Shown here one piece after another: positions 1 through 7,300 of a stretch of 9,105 nt of DNA. Both the position numbers and the translations under genes were made by a program. The notes beneath the pieces are model-generated. The model saw nothing but the letters and a program-made list of their open reading frames with translations, made no database searches and was not told the origin of the DNA. The DNA is from Halobacteriales archaeon QS_9_70_65 (GTDB taxonomy: Archaea > Halobacteriota > Halobacteria > Halobacteriales > Haloarculaceae), in the NCBI GenBank assembly GCA_003023535.1, contig PXSC01000041.1, positions 1-9,105 on the forward strand, in the 5' to 3' direction. Each line of letters starts with the position of its first letter. Position 1 is the stretch's first letter.

Positions 1-893
1 CGGCGCGTCTGCTCGCGGTTCACCGAGACGATGATGTCCGAGAGCACGCCGAACATGAACAGCTGCGTCGACAGCAGGACCAGAAACGCCGACAGTAACG
101 CGATGACCTCGTGGGAAACCCCGTTGGCGAGGAAGTCGTACGCCACGTACCCCGCGAGCCCGACCCCCAGGAGTGCGCCGACGCTGGCGACGAACCCGAA
201 GTAGAACAGCGGGTTGTTGGTCTTCGTCAGCGCGTACAGCGTGAAGACGATCCGGCCGCCGTCGCGCAGGGGGTGAAGGTTCGTCTCGGAGCCGCCGGGT
301 CGCCGCTCGTAGCGGACCGGAGCCACCTCGGTGGCGACGCCGTTGCGGACGCACTCGACGGCCAACTCGGTCTCGATGCCGAACCCCTCGGCGTCGAGCC
401 GGAACCGCTCGAAGGACTCGCGGGTGAACGCCCGGTAGCCGGAGAGGATGTCCTGAAGATCCCGGCCGTGGACCGTCGCGAACAGCCGGTTGATGAAACG
501 GTTGCCGACGCGGTTGAGCCGCGTCATCGCCCCCGGCTCCATGTCGGCGAAGCGGTCGCCGATGACGTGGTCGGCCCGGCCCTCGAACAGCGGCTCGAGC
601 ATCCGGTCGGCGTCGGTAGGCCGGTAGGTGCCGTCGCCGTCGGCCATCAGCACGTACTCCCGGTCGACGGTGGCGACGCCCTCCCGGACGGCCTGACCCT
701 TGCCGGCGCCCGACTGCGTCATGACGCGGGCGCCGTGCTCGCGGGCGATCTCGCGGGTCCCGTCCGTCGAGTTGCCGTCGACGACCAGCACGTGCTCGAA
801 GCCCGCGTCCCGGAAGTCCGCGACCACGTCGCCGATGGTTTCGGCCTCCTCGAGGGTCGGCAGCAGCACGCAGACGTCCGAGCGGTCGACCAT
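1..893 (-). CDS. aglJ: AglJ-type dolichyl-phosphate hexosyltransferase (GT2), C-terminus cut off
   Basis: Family 2 glycosyltransferase that, in Haloferax volcanii, adds the first hexose to dolichyl phosphate on the cytoplasmic face for N-glycosylation. The reverse strand is open from an ATG at 893 to the window edge (297 codons, stop not seen). Visible: nucleotide-sugar start LLPTLEEAETIGDV (about 10-24), VVDGNSTDGT (37-46), SGAGKGQAV (61-69), catalytic DGDGTY with the metal-binding D-x-D at 85-87, then LSGYRAFTR and a basic YERRPGGSETNL stretch. Two C-terminal hydrophobic segments follow, as in AglJ and related dolichyl-phosphate sugar transferases. The start fits the family N-terminus and a TATA box 24-33 bases upstream. 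The gene diverges from aglB, and the two are also neighbours in the N-glycosylation clusters of other haloarchaea. Family assignment is firm; the exact sugar donor is inferred. Another dolichyl-phosphate sugar transferase of the same subfamily is the main alternative. Confidence 0.88.
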   Translation of the reverse strand, partial: MVDRSDVCVLLPTLEEAETIGDVVADFRDAGFEHVLVVDGNSTDGTREIAREHGARVMTQSGAGKGQAVREGVATVDREYVLMADGDGTYRPTDADRMLEPLFEGRADHVIGDRFADMEPGAMTRLNRVGNRFINRLFATVHGRDLQDILSGYRAFTRESFERFRLDAEGFGIETELAVECVRNGVATEVAPVRYERRPGGSETNLHPLRDGGRIVFTLYALTKTNNPLFYFGFVASVGALLGVGLAGYVAYDFLANGVSHEVIALLSAFLVLLSTQLFMFGVLSDIIVSVNREQTR

Positions 894-916
894 CGGCGGG
901 GAATCCGACGCCGAAC

Positions 917-926
917 GGAATAAAAG
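917..926 (-). promoter_or_regulatory. TATA box of aglJ
   Basis: On the reverse strand the A/T-rich CTTTTATTCC sits 24-33 bases before the aglJ ATG at 893, in an otherwise GC-rich gap. This is the normal archaeal TATA distance for a leaderless or nearly leaderless transcript. No ribosome binding site is seen. Confidence 0.5.
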
Positions 927-965
927 GTGAGCCTTCGCCGCCGGCCCCTTCGACGCGCAATGGAA

Positions 966-976
966 AAGGCTTATCC
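966..976 (+). promoter_or_regulatory. TATA box of aglB
   Basis: AAGGCTTATCC is centred about 29 bases upstream of the aglB ATG at 1001, with a purine-rich GGAAAAG just before it that could serve as the TFB recognition element. Spacing suggests a leaderless aglB transcript. The box lies about 50 bases from the opposed aglJ box, so the two promoters are back to back. Confidence 0.5.
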
Positions 977-1000
977 GCGTTTTGACGGTTGTTCGACGCA

Positions 1001-3781
1001 ATGAGCCAGCGGTGGGACAAACTCGAGGAGCGACTCGGCGAGTACGAGTCGGAACTCGACGCCGTCTATCGACTGTACCACATCCCCGTCCTCGCGGCGC
1101 TGATGACATTCATGCTGTGGGTCCGGGTGCGCCACTACGAGCGGATGATCGGCGAGAACGGCCAGCCGCTGTACCGCGGCAACGACCCTTACTACCACCG
1201 CCGGACGACCGACTACGTCATCCGGAACTACCCGTTCAACATGCCGTACGAGGTCTGGACCGGCTTCGACACCGGCACCGCTGTCGGGCAGTTCGGCACC
1301 ATCTTCGACCAGGTCGTCGCGACGATCGCGCTGATCGTCGGCCTCGGGTCGCCGTCGGAGTCGACCGTCACGCTCGTCACCGTCCTGACGCCGCCCGTCG
1401 TCGCCGTTCTCTGCGTGCCGCCGATGTACGTCGTCGGCCGGCGGCTCGGCGGCCGCTTCGGCGGGCTCATCGCGGTCGTCCTGCTGGCGCTGACTCCCGG
1501 TCAGTTCCTCTCCCGGAGCGTCGCCGGCGTCTACGACCACCACATCGCGGAGGTGCTCGGGACGCTGCTGGCGCTGGCGGTCGGCATGCGGATGCTCACC
1601 GTCGCCCAGCGCGAGAAGCCCATCTACGAGTTCATCGAAACCCGCGAGGTGGACCTGCTGCGCCGACCCGTCGCGTGGGGCGCCGGCTTCGGTGCCGCCC
1701 TCGCGCTGACGATGCTCGTGTGGCCGCCGGCGATCTTTCTCGTCGGTATCTACGGCATCTTCCTGTTCGTCCACCTCTCCTTCGAGTTCGTCCGCGGGCA
1801 CAGCCCCGACCACGTCGTCATTCCGTCGGTCGTCGCCATGCTGGTCGCCGCGGGTCTCCTGCTGCCCTTTCTGACGGCCGTCGGACTCACCACGACGTCG
1901 ATATCGTTGCTGCAGCCGCTGCTCGCGCTGCTCGTCGCCGGCGGCGCGGCCTTCATGGCCGCCGTCGCGCGGCTGTGGGAGCGCCGAGAGCTGTCCAGAC
2001 TCGGCTACCCGGCCGGCGTCGGCGCCACCGGGCTCGTCGCGGCCGGCGTCCTCGCGGTCGTCGCCCCGGAGACGTTCGACTTCCTGCTGGGCCAGGTCGA
2101 GCGGGTCGCCGGCCTCGGCTCGACCGACACCGCCGCGACCGTCGGGGAGGCGCAGGCGCCGAACGCTCCGCTGGATTTCTTCTTCCGCAACTACGGGCTG
2201 GCCATCTACACGGCCGCCGTCGGCGTGCTCGCCATCCTGGTCCGGGCACTGTTCGCCGACCGGCCCCGCGCGGAGCAGCTCCTCGTCGCCGTCTTCACCG
2301 CGGCGCTGGTGCTGTTCACGCTGACGCAGATTCGGTTCGACTACTACCTCGTCGTCGGCGTCGCCGCGGCGAACGCCTACCTCGTCGGCCGGATACTCGG
2401 GTTCATCGACCTCGAGTCGGTGCGGACGGACGCCACGAACCTCCAGCCGTTCCAGGTGTTCGTCGTCGCCGCCGTGCTGTTCGTCGTCGCCGGGCCGCTC
2501 GTGGCGACGGCCGCACCGGTGGCGTCGGCCGACAGGGCGGCGAGCCCCGGCGAGTACCAGGACTGGCAGGGAAGTCTCGAGTGGCTCTCCGAGGAGACGC
2601 CGGCGGTCGGCGGCTACGGCGGGGCCGACAACGCCGACGACATCGAGTACCTCGGCACGTACCAGCGGACGGACGACTTCGAGTACGGACCCGGTATGTA
2701 CGGCGTGATGTCGTGGTGGGACTACGGCCACTACATCACCTACGGCGGCGAGCGGGTTCCGGTGGCGAACCCGTTCCAGCAGAACGCCGGAGAGGCGGCC
2801 GACTTCCTGCTGGCCGGCAACGAGTCGGAGTCGATCGAGGCCCTGGAGGCCGACAGCGGCGAGGGGTCGGGAACCCGGTACGTCATGATCGACTACAAGC
2901 TCGGCTACGCGGGCACGACGAAGTACAACGCCCCGGTGGTGTTCGAGTCCCGGCACGGTCTCGACCGGAGCGACGTCGGCATCTCGATCATCAGCAACCG
3001 AAGGGTTCTACGGGTCGCCGTCCACACCCAGCGGGCCTACGAGAGCATGCGGGTCCGGCTCTACCAGTTCCACGGCAGCGCCCGCGAGCCAGCCAGTTTC
3101 GTCGTCAACTTCAACGAACTCTACCGCGAGCAGGGCTACGGGACGCTGCCGTCGCAGAACGAGCCCGTCATCGAACGCGACTACAACACGTCGGAGGAGG
3201 CCAGACAGGCCGCCGCGAGCGACCCGACGAAGGTTCACGGCGGGCTCTTCGGGCGGCCGTCGGAGCGTGTCGAGGCGCTGGAACAGTTCCGGCTCGTCCA
3301 CGCCAGCGAGCCGTCGTCCTCCGACAGCACGCTCGACAACCCGCCCATCTTCGAGGCGCAGGAGAATCGGGAGGGTCCGGCGGTCCCCTACGTGAAGACC
3401 TTCGAGCGCGTCGAGGGCGCGACCATCGAGGGCACCGGCCCGGCCAACACGGAGGTCCGGGCGGACGTCGTCATGGAGATTCCGACGACCGGGCAGACGT
3501 TCACCTACCGGCAGTTCGCCGAAACCGACGAGCAGGGCAACTTCGAGATGACCGTCCCGTACTCGACGACCGGCTACGACGAGTACGGCACCGAGGCCGG
3601 CTACACGAACGTCAGCGTCCGGCAGGTCGTCGGCGAAAACGATACCGCATCGGGGGTCGAACTCGAGACGCCCGCGGAGCCGGCGAACGGCGGAGGCGAC
3701 GGGACCGGCGAGTCGGGCGGTGGCGGATCCGACGGTTCGAGCGGTGACGGCTCGGAACGGCGTGACCTCCGGGCGCCCTGA
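1001..3781 (+). CDS. aglB: AglB, archaeal oligosaccharyltransferase (STT3 family)
   Basis: Transfers the glycan from dolichyl (pyro)phosphate to Asn of N-x-S/T sequons on the outer face of the membrane. 926 residues. A short cytoplasmic N-terminus (MSQRWDKLEERLGEYESEL) leads into the first membrane helix. The first acidic loop carries GNDPYYH (60-66; D62 is the expected metal ligand). The second motif VYDHHIAE has D179-H180-H181. About a dozen hydrophobic segments follow to near residue 510, then a soluble domain with the family signature WWDYG at 572-576 and a possible DK-type motif MIDYK (629-633). The C-terminus has a beta-sandwich-like region and ends in a Gly/Ser/Asp-rich tail without an anchor. 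An in-frame TTG lies 12 bases upstream at 989, but ATG 1001 matches the family N-terminus and the TATA spacing. The stop TGA directly abuts the next ATG, indicating an operon. Identity is firm; the DK-motif assignment is tentative. Confidence 0.95.
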   Translation: MSQRWDKLEERLGEYESELDAVYRLYHIPVLAALMTFMLWVRVRHYERMIGENGQPLYRGNDPYYHRRTTDYVIRNYPFNMPYEVWTGFDTGTAVGQFGTIFDQVVATIALIVGLGSPSESTVTLVTVLTPPVVAVLCVPPMYVVGRRLGGRFGGLIAVVLLALTPGQFLSRSVAGVYDHHIAEVLGTLLALAVGMRMLTVAQREKPIYEFIETREVDLLRRPVAWGAGFGAALALTMLVWPPAIFLVGIYGIFLFVHLSFEFVRGHSPDHVVIPSVVAMLVAAGLLLPFLTAVGLTTTSISLLQPLLALLVAGGAAFMAAVARLWERRELSRLGYPAGVGATGLVAAGVLAVVAPETFDFLLGQVERVAGLGSTDTAATVGEAQAPNAPLDFFFRNYGLAIYTAAVGVLAILVRALFADRPRAEQLLVAVFTAALVLFTLTQIRFDYYLVVGVAAANAYLVGRILGFIDLESVRTDATNLQPFQVFVVAAVLFVVAGPLVATAAPVASADRAASPGEYQDWQGSLEWLSEETPAVGGYGGADNADDIEYLGTYQRTDDFEYGPGMYGVMSWWDYGHYITYGGERVPVANPFQQNAGEAADFLLAGNESESIEALEADSGEGSGTRYVMIDYKLGYAGTTKYNAPVVFESRHGLDRSDVGISIISNRRVLRVAVHTQRAYESMRVRLYQFHGSAREPASFVVNFNELYREQGYGTLPSQNEPVIERDYNTSEEARQAAASDPTKVHGGLFGRPSERVEALEQFRLVHASEPSSSDSTLDNPPIFEAQENREGPAVPYVKTFERVEGATIEGTGPANTEVRADVVMEIPTTGQTFTYRQFAETDEQGNFEMTVPYSTTGYDEYGTEAGYTNVSVRQVVGENDTASGVELETPAEPANGGGDGTGESGGGGSDGSSGDGSERRDLRAP

Positions 3782-4750
3782 ATGGCCGACGCCGACGCCG
3801 ACACCAGCGCCGGTGCCGGCGCCCGCGCGTGGCTCGTCGTCTACCTCAAGGGCGCCTGCATGGGCGCGGCCGACACGGTTCCGGGCGTCTCCGGCGGCAC
3901 CATCGCGGTCATCGTCGGCGTCTACGAGCGGCTCATCGCCGCGCTCACGTCGATCGACCCGCGGTCGGTCCGCCACGTCGCCTCGCTGCACACCGCCGCG
4001 GGCCGCGCCACGCTGGCGGAGGACCTGCTCCAAATGGACGTGCCGTTCCTGCTCGCCCTGGGCGCGGGCGTACTGTCGGCCGCCGCCACGATCGCGTCGG
4101 CGATGAGCGTCGCCGTCGAGCGGTATCCCGCGCCGACGAACGCGTTCTTCTTCGGGCTCATCGCGGCGTCGGCGGTCGTTCTCTCCCGCTCCGTGGACGT
4201 CGCGACGCCGCGGCGGGCGGCCGTCGCCGCCGTCGGGGTCGTCTTCGCGTTTCTCGTGACCGACCCCTCGATTTCCGGCGGCGGCGACGGCACGACGCCG
4301 CCGGTGCTGTTCGTCGCCGGGGCGATCGCCATCTCCGCGATGGTCCTGCCGGGAGTCTCCGGCGCCTTCCTGCTCTACGTGATGGGACAGTACGAGGCCG
4401 CGACCCGCATCCCTCGAGACGTCGCGGGCGGCGTAGTGGCCGCCCTCGGCGGCGACGTCGGACCGCTGTTGGCGGCGCTCGTCCCGTTCGTCTCCTTCGT
4501 CGGCGGCGCCCTCGCGGGTCTGTTCTCGGTGGCCTACGTGGTCCGGGCAGCCCTCGAACGCCACCGCGAGGCGACGCTCGTCTTTCTCGTCAGCCTCATG
4601 ATCGGGGCGCTCAGACTACCCGTCCACGAGGTCCGCACGAACGTCGAGGGGCCGCCGGCGGAGGTGGCGGCCGTCGCGGCCGTCCCCGTCGTCGTCGGCG
4701 CGGGACTCGTCTTCGCGCTGGACCGCCACACCGACGACCTGGAGTACTGA
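3782..4750 (+). CDS. DUF368 (PopT-type) membrane protein, likely polyprenyl-phosphate transporter
   Basis: Polytopic membrane protein, 322 residues, near the usual DUF368 length. The family signature occurs twice: GAADTVPGVSGGTIAVIVG at about 28-46 followed by VYERLI, and MVLPGVSGAFLLYVMGQYE at 187-205. This shows the internal two-fold repeat of the family, with paired PGVSG re-entrant motifs at 34-38 and 190-194. Bacterial DUF368 proteins (PopT) were recently identified as candidate undecaprenyl-phosphate translocases that return the lipid carrier to the cytoplasmic face. Here the ATG directly follows the aglB stop (TGA-ATG), so the two are almost surely co-transcribed and probably translationally coupled. 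I infer that it recycles dolichyl phosphate released by AglB; no archaeal substrate is proven from sequence. Family call firm, function inferred. Confidence 0.88.
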   Translation: MADADADTSAGAGARAWLVVYLKGACMGAADTVPGVSGGTIAVIVGVYERLIAALTSIDPRSVRHVASLHTAAGRATLAEDLLQMDVPFLLALGAGVLSAAATIASAMSVAVERYPAPTNAFFFGLIAASAVVLSRSVDVATPRRAAVAAVGVVFAFLVTDPSISGGGDGTTPPVLFVAGAIAISAMVLPGVSGAFLLYVMGQYEAATRIPRDVAGGVVAALGGDVGPLLAALVPFVSFVGGALAGLFSVAYVVRAALERHREATLVFLVSLMIGALRLPVHEVRTNVEGPPAEVAAVAAVPVVVGAGLVFALDRHTDDLEY

Positions 4751-4752
4751 TC

Positions 4753-5331
4753 ATGGCCGACAGCCCGACGCTGACGACGCTCACCCTGTTCGCGGCCGTC
4801 TTCGGACTGCAGTCGTTCGGCGGGCTGGTCGGCGTCCCGCCGGCAGCGTTCGTCCTCGCGTGGCCGCTGGCCGAGTACCCGTCGGCGGTGGTGCTGAGCG
4901 TCTACGCCCACGGGAGCCTCGGCCACCTGATCGCCAACACGCTCGCGCTGGCGGTCGTCGGACCGCTCGTCGCCTACGTGACGACGCCGCTGCGGTTCCA
5001 CGCGTTCTTCGTCGTTTCCGGCGCCGTCGCGGGGCTGGCGCAGGTGCTCGTGACGGTCCCGTTCGGGCCGACGGGCGTCCTCGGCGGCAGCGGCGCCATC
5101 TTCGCGCTGTTCGGCTACCTGCTGGTCGGCAACCGGGCCTCGAACCGGGCGCTGTCGTGGCTGCCGGTCGGCGCCCGCGGGTCGCTGCTGCTGTTCGCCG
5201 TTCTCGCTGGGGTGACGACGCTGGCGACCGCTGCTCCCGGGGTCGCGCTCGTAGCGCACTTCGCCGGCTTCCTCGTCGGTGCCGCCGCCGGCCGCGGCCG
5301 CCTGCTCCACGTCGACGCCCCGGCGGCCTGA
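4753..5331 (+). CDS. Rhomboid-family intramembrane protease-like protein
   Basis: 192 residues, about six hydrophobic segments, the minimal rhomboid core. Visible motifs in order: HGSLGHLIANT, with H53, H58 and N62 matching the HxxxHLxxN oxyanion-side motif. Then GGSGAIFAL with the nucleophile S113 in GxSG (111-114), and AHFAGFLVG with the partner H169 in the last helix. All residues expected of an active Ser-His protease are present. It starts 2 bases after the DUF368 stop (TGA-TC-ATG), with a GGAG about 8 bases before the start inside the end of that gene. It is thus the third member of the aglB unit. Substrate unknown. A longer open frame overlapping DUF368 in another phase is a shadow; the rhomboid sequence begins only at 4753. 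Confidence 0.85.
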   Translation: MADSPTLTTLTLFAAVFGLQSFGGLVGVPPAAFVLAWPLAEYPSAVVLSVYAHGSLGHLIANTLALAVVGPLVAYVTTPLRFHAFFVVSGAVAGLAQVLVTVPFGPTGVLGGSGAIFALFGYLLVGNRASNRALSWLPVGARGSLLLFAVLAGVTTLATAAPGVALVAHFAGFLVGAAAGRGRLLHVDAPAA

Positions 5332-5395
5332 ACGGCGAGATGACACGACAGGGCACGGCGCAACACCGAAGGTCCGGCGGAACCCAGCCCGGCAC

Positions 5396-6097
5396 ATGTA
5401 CGAGGCCGTCCACGCGTATCCCGGCGGCGAGGCGACGGTCGCCCGGTTGGCACGGACGGCCGCCGACCGCGGCTACGAGGGGGTGGCCGTCCGCAACCAC
5501 GGCGACGCTCAGCCGGAGTACGACGCCGGGGCGGTCGCCGACGCCTCCGACGTCGACGTCGTCCGGGGCATCGAGATCCGGACCGACGACGCCGGCCGGG
5601 CCAGCGGGCTCGTCGGCAACTACCGCTCGAAGCGGGAACTCGTCTGCGTCCACGGCGGCCCGCTGAACCGCTTCGCGGTCGAGCAGCCGAAGGTGGACGT
5701 CCTCGCACACCCGATGCGGGACGGCGACGTCAACCACGTCCTCGCGAGGGCCGCCGCCGACAACGGCGTCCACCTGGAGTTCAACCTCGGGCGCGTCCTC
5801 CGGCGCGACGGCGGCGCCCGGGTCCGGGCGGTCGAGGGGCTCCGGAAGCTGCGCGAACTCGTCGAGCAGTACGACGCGCCGTTCGTCGTCTCGGCGGACC
5901 CCCGCTCGCACCTCGAGCTCCGGGCGCCGCGGGAGCTGTGCGCCGTCGGCGAGGCCGTCGGCCTCGACCGCGAGACCGTCGAGGCCGGGCTGGCGCGGTG
6001 GGGCGAACTCGCCGCCCGCAACCGACGGCGCCGCTCCGAGACGTTCATGGAGCCCGGCGTGTGTATCGACGACCACGAGCATGAAGAGGAGTCATGA
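5396..6097 (+). CDS. rnp3: RNase P protein component 3 (Rpp30/p30, PHP-like fold)
   Basis: Protein subunit of archaeal RNase P, which with the catalytic RNA and other proteins removes 5' leaders from pre-tRNAs. 233 residues. Opening MYEAVHAYPGG and GYEGVAVRNHGD (about 27-38) match the first strands of the Rpp30 TIM-barrel. VVRGIEIRTDD follows, then VDVLAHPMRDGDVNHVLA and VHLEFNLG, then PFVVSADPRSHLELRAPRE, a typical Rpp30 segment. Haloarchaeal Rpp30 usually begins at this Met, so upstream in-frame codons overlapping the rhomboid gene were not used. The gap after the rhomboid stop is 64 bases without a clear TATA box, so it may be part of the upstream transcript. The last 17 bases overlap the methyltransferase start. 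The C-terminal tail is acidic (DDHEHEEES). Confidence 0.9.
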   Translation: MYEAVHAYPGGEATVARLARTAADRGYEGVAVRNHGDAQPEYDAGAVADASDVDVVRGIEIRTDDAGRASGLVGNYRSKRELVCVHGGPLNRFAVEQPKVDVLAHPMRDGDVNHVLARAAADNGVHLEFNLGRVLRRDGGARVRAVEGLRKLRELVEQYDAPFVVSADPRSHLELRAPRELCAVGEAVGLDRETVEAGLARWGELAARNRRRRSETFMEPGVCIDDHEHEEES

Positions 6098-6674
6098 GGA
6101 ACACGCCGCCCGCTTCGACGAGAAGGCCGCCGACTACGACGACGACGCGACCCCGGAGTACCGCGCCTGCGTCTCGCTCGTCGTCGACCACGCCGACCCC
6201 GACCCGGACGACGTCGTCGTCGACCTTGGCTGCGGGACTGGCGCGGTCGGGCTCCGGCTGGCGACCGACGCCGACCGGGTCGTCGGTCGCGACATCAGCG
6301 AGGGAATGATGGAACGGGCCCGCCGGAAGGCCGCCGAACGCGGTCTCGACGACGTCACGGTCGGGGAGGGAAGCTTCCGGGAGCCGAACTACGACGGCCC
6401 GGCGGACGTCGTCGTCTCGAACTTCGCGATGCACCACCTCGCCGACGAGGAAAAGCGGGCTGCGATCGACGTCGTCGCCGGGATGGAGCCGCGGCGGTTC
6501 GTTCTCGGGGACGTGATGTTCTTCGGCGAGCCGGACCCCGAGGCGCCGTTCTACAGCCCCGCGGTCGACGACCCGGCGACGGTCGGAGTGCTCGCCGACG
6601 CGCGGCGTTCTCGTCGCCGAGCGGGCGGCGTGAGGCTCCCGGTCAGAACAGGTGATACAGCATCGCGTAAATGA
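6081..6674 (+). CDS. Class I SAM-dependent methyltransferase with damaged C-terminus
   Basis: Starts at an ATG inside the end of rnp3 (17-base overlap, different frame), which suggests translational coupling. N-terminus HAARFDEKAADYDDD is typical of small haloarchaeal methyltransferases. The SAM-binding motif I VVDLGCGTGAVGL is near 46-58, the acidic end of strand 2 is GRDISEGM near 69-76, and SNFAMHHLAD is the motif IV region. After VDDPATVGVLADA (about residue 173) the frame becomes Arg-rich and runs to a TGA at 6672-6674, overlapping the convergent DUF420 gene by 32 bases. In the +1-shifted frame, 6604-6633 reads GVLVAERAA-stop, which looks like the normal family ending. So a short internal piece has probably been deleted near 6600, with loss of frame. 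The core fold is mostly intact and activity is uncertain. Substrate unknown; these genes commonly accompany rnp3 in haloarchaea. Confidence 0.75.
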   Translation: MKRSHEEHAARFDEKAADYDDDATPEYRACVSLVVDHADPDPDDVVVDLGCGTGAVGLRLATDADRVVGRDISEGMMERARRKAAERGLDDVTVGEGSFREPNYDGPADVVVSNFAMHHLADEEKRAAIDVVAGMEPRRFVLGDVMFFGEPDPEAPFYSPAVDDPATVGVLADARRSRRRAGGVRLPVRTGDTASRK

Positions 6675-6846
6675 CCACGCCCATCGAAAAGGAGACGAGC
6701 CACAGGCTCGCGGCGACGCGGCCGGCCGTCCGGTGGCGCGTCCCGTAGATCTCCGCGACCGGGCGGGTACTCGCGACCAGCAGCGCGTAGAAGACGAACG
6801 GGACGCAGACGACCGCCAGGCCGATGTGGACGAACAGAACGGGCAG

Positions 6847-6990
6847 ATGACATCCTCCCCGGCGTTCACGCCGGGGTTTCCTCGCGCTCGGGGTCGGGGT
6901 CGGGCCGGTCCCGACGCCGACGGAGGCAAGATTCCGCCGCGTGGGCGTACTCCGGTTCGTGCTCGGTACTTCGGCCCCTCGCAGGGTGTG
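6847..6990 (-). ncRNA. Candidate omegaRNA-like (TnpB guide RNA) scaffold, tentative
   Basis: In IS200/IS605 elements the guide RNA is made from the 3' end of tnpB plus the right end, and the bases just beyond the right end act as the guide. Here, on the reverse strand, the last ~140 bases of the element contain a GC-rich structured tract and the terminal hairpin (6876-6857) followed by AGGATGTCA. The adjoining guide position is DUF420 sequence (from 6846 down, starting CTGCCCGTTC). No promoter or partner tnpB is visible in the window. The upstream limit is a guess. Confidence 0.3.
6857..6876. repeat. Right-end subterminal hairpin of the inserted element
   Basis: Perfect inverted repeat: 6857-6865 (CCCCGGCGT) pairs with 6868-6876 (ACGCCGGGG), leaving TC as the formal loop. 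It lies about 10 bases from the element edge, where IS200/IS605 transposases recognise their hairpins. Confidence 0.75.
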
Positions 6991-7141
6991 GCGTGTTGCA
7001 CGTCCCGGCAGGGACGCGGTATCCGCTCGCACAGCGCCCGAAACTGCATCGGACGACCGTCCACGGTTCGAGCGCGGACGGACACGGGCCGTGCCATCGG
7101 CCTGCCTGCCCTTTCTGTGGTTCGAGAGACGGAGTCTCTCG
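6866..7141 (-). pseudogene. Possible 3' remnant of tnpB inside the element
   Basis: On the reverse strand a frame stays open for 91 codons (7141-6869) and ends with a TGA at 6868-6866 inside the right-end hairpin. It reads like haloarchaeal protein, with parts such as EPQKGQAGR, EHEPEYAHAAESC and DRPDPDPEREETPA, but has no start. Two adjacent TGA codons precede it at 7147-7142. The same frame upstream of them is open to the left end and beyond. No RuvC or zinc-finger motif of TnpB survives. A tnpB gene normally ends next to the right end in this way, so this may be its decayed tail. It could equally be chance openness in GC-rich DNA. Confidence 0.25.
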
Positions 7142-7170
7142 TCATCACGAAAGACGCCTCGCGTCTTTCG
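7124..7170. repeat. Two adjacent perfect palindromes inside the element
   Basis: 7124-7130 (GAGAGAC) pairs with 7134-7140 (GTCTCTC) around GGA. 7148-7157 (CGAAAGACGC) pairs with 7161-7170 (GCGTCTTTCG) around CTC. Both have 3-base loops and are separated by 7 bases. They sit where the remnant frame has its two tandem stops. Palindromes of this type are why such haloarchaeal elements were called palindrome-associated. Function unknown. Confidence 0.65.
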
Positions 7171-7282
7171 AACGAAGGACCCCAGTGTTTCCGGATTGAT
7201 TTCCGACGATTGAGTTACCGCCGCGTACGACCCCGAACGGCCTAAATCCTGCGCTTGCGCCACCAAGCGCACGCGATTCACG

Positions 7283-7300
7283 CCCGCCGTAGACGGCGGG
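7283..7300. repeat. Left-end subterminal hairpin of the inserted element
   Basis: Perfect inverted repeat: 7283-7290 (CCCGCCGT) pairs with 7293-7300 (ACGGCGGG). It is about 19 bases from the 7319 edge, the mirror position of the right-end hairpin. A second hairpin, 7251-7257 (GCGCTTG) with 7264-7270 (CAAGCGC), lies just inside it. Confidence 0.7.

Noticed and set aside
989..1000. TTG at 989 as the aglB start
   Set aside because: It adds only four residues absent from the family N-terminus; ATG 1001 fits the TATA spacing.
971..2956. Long open frames on the minus strand and in other plus frames opposite aglB
   Set aside because: They are by-products of GC-rich codon bias; translations are Arg/Asp/Glu-rich without domains, while aglB has clear family motifs.
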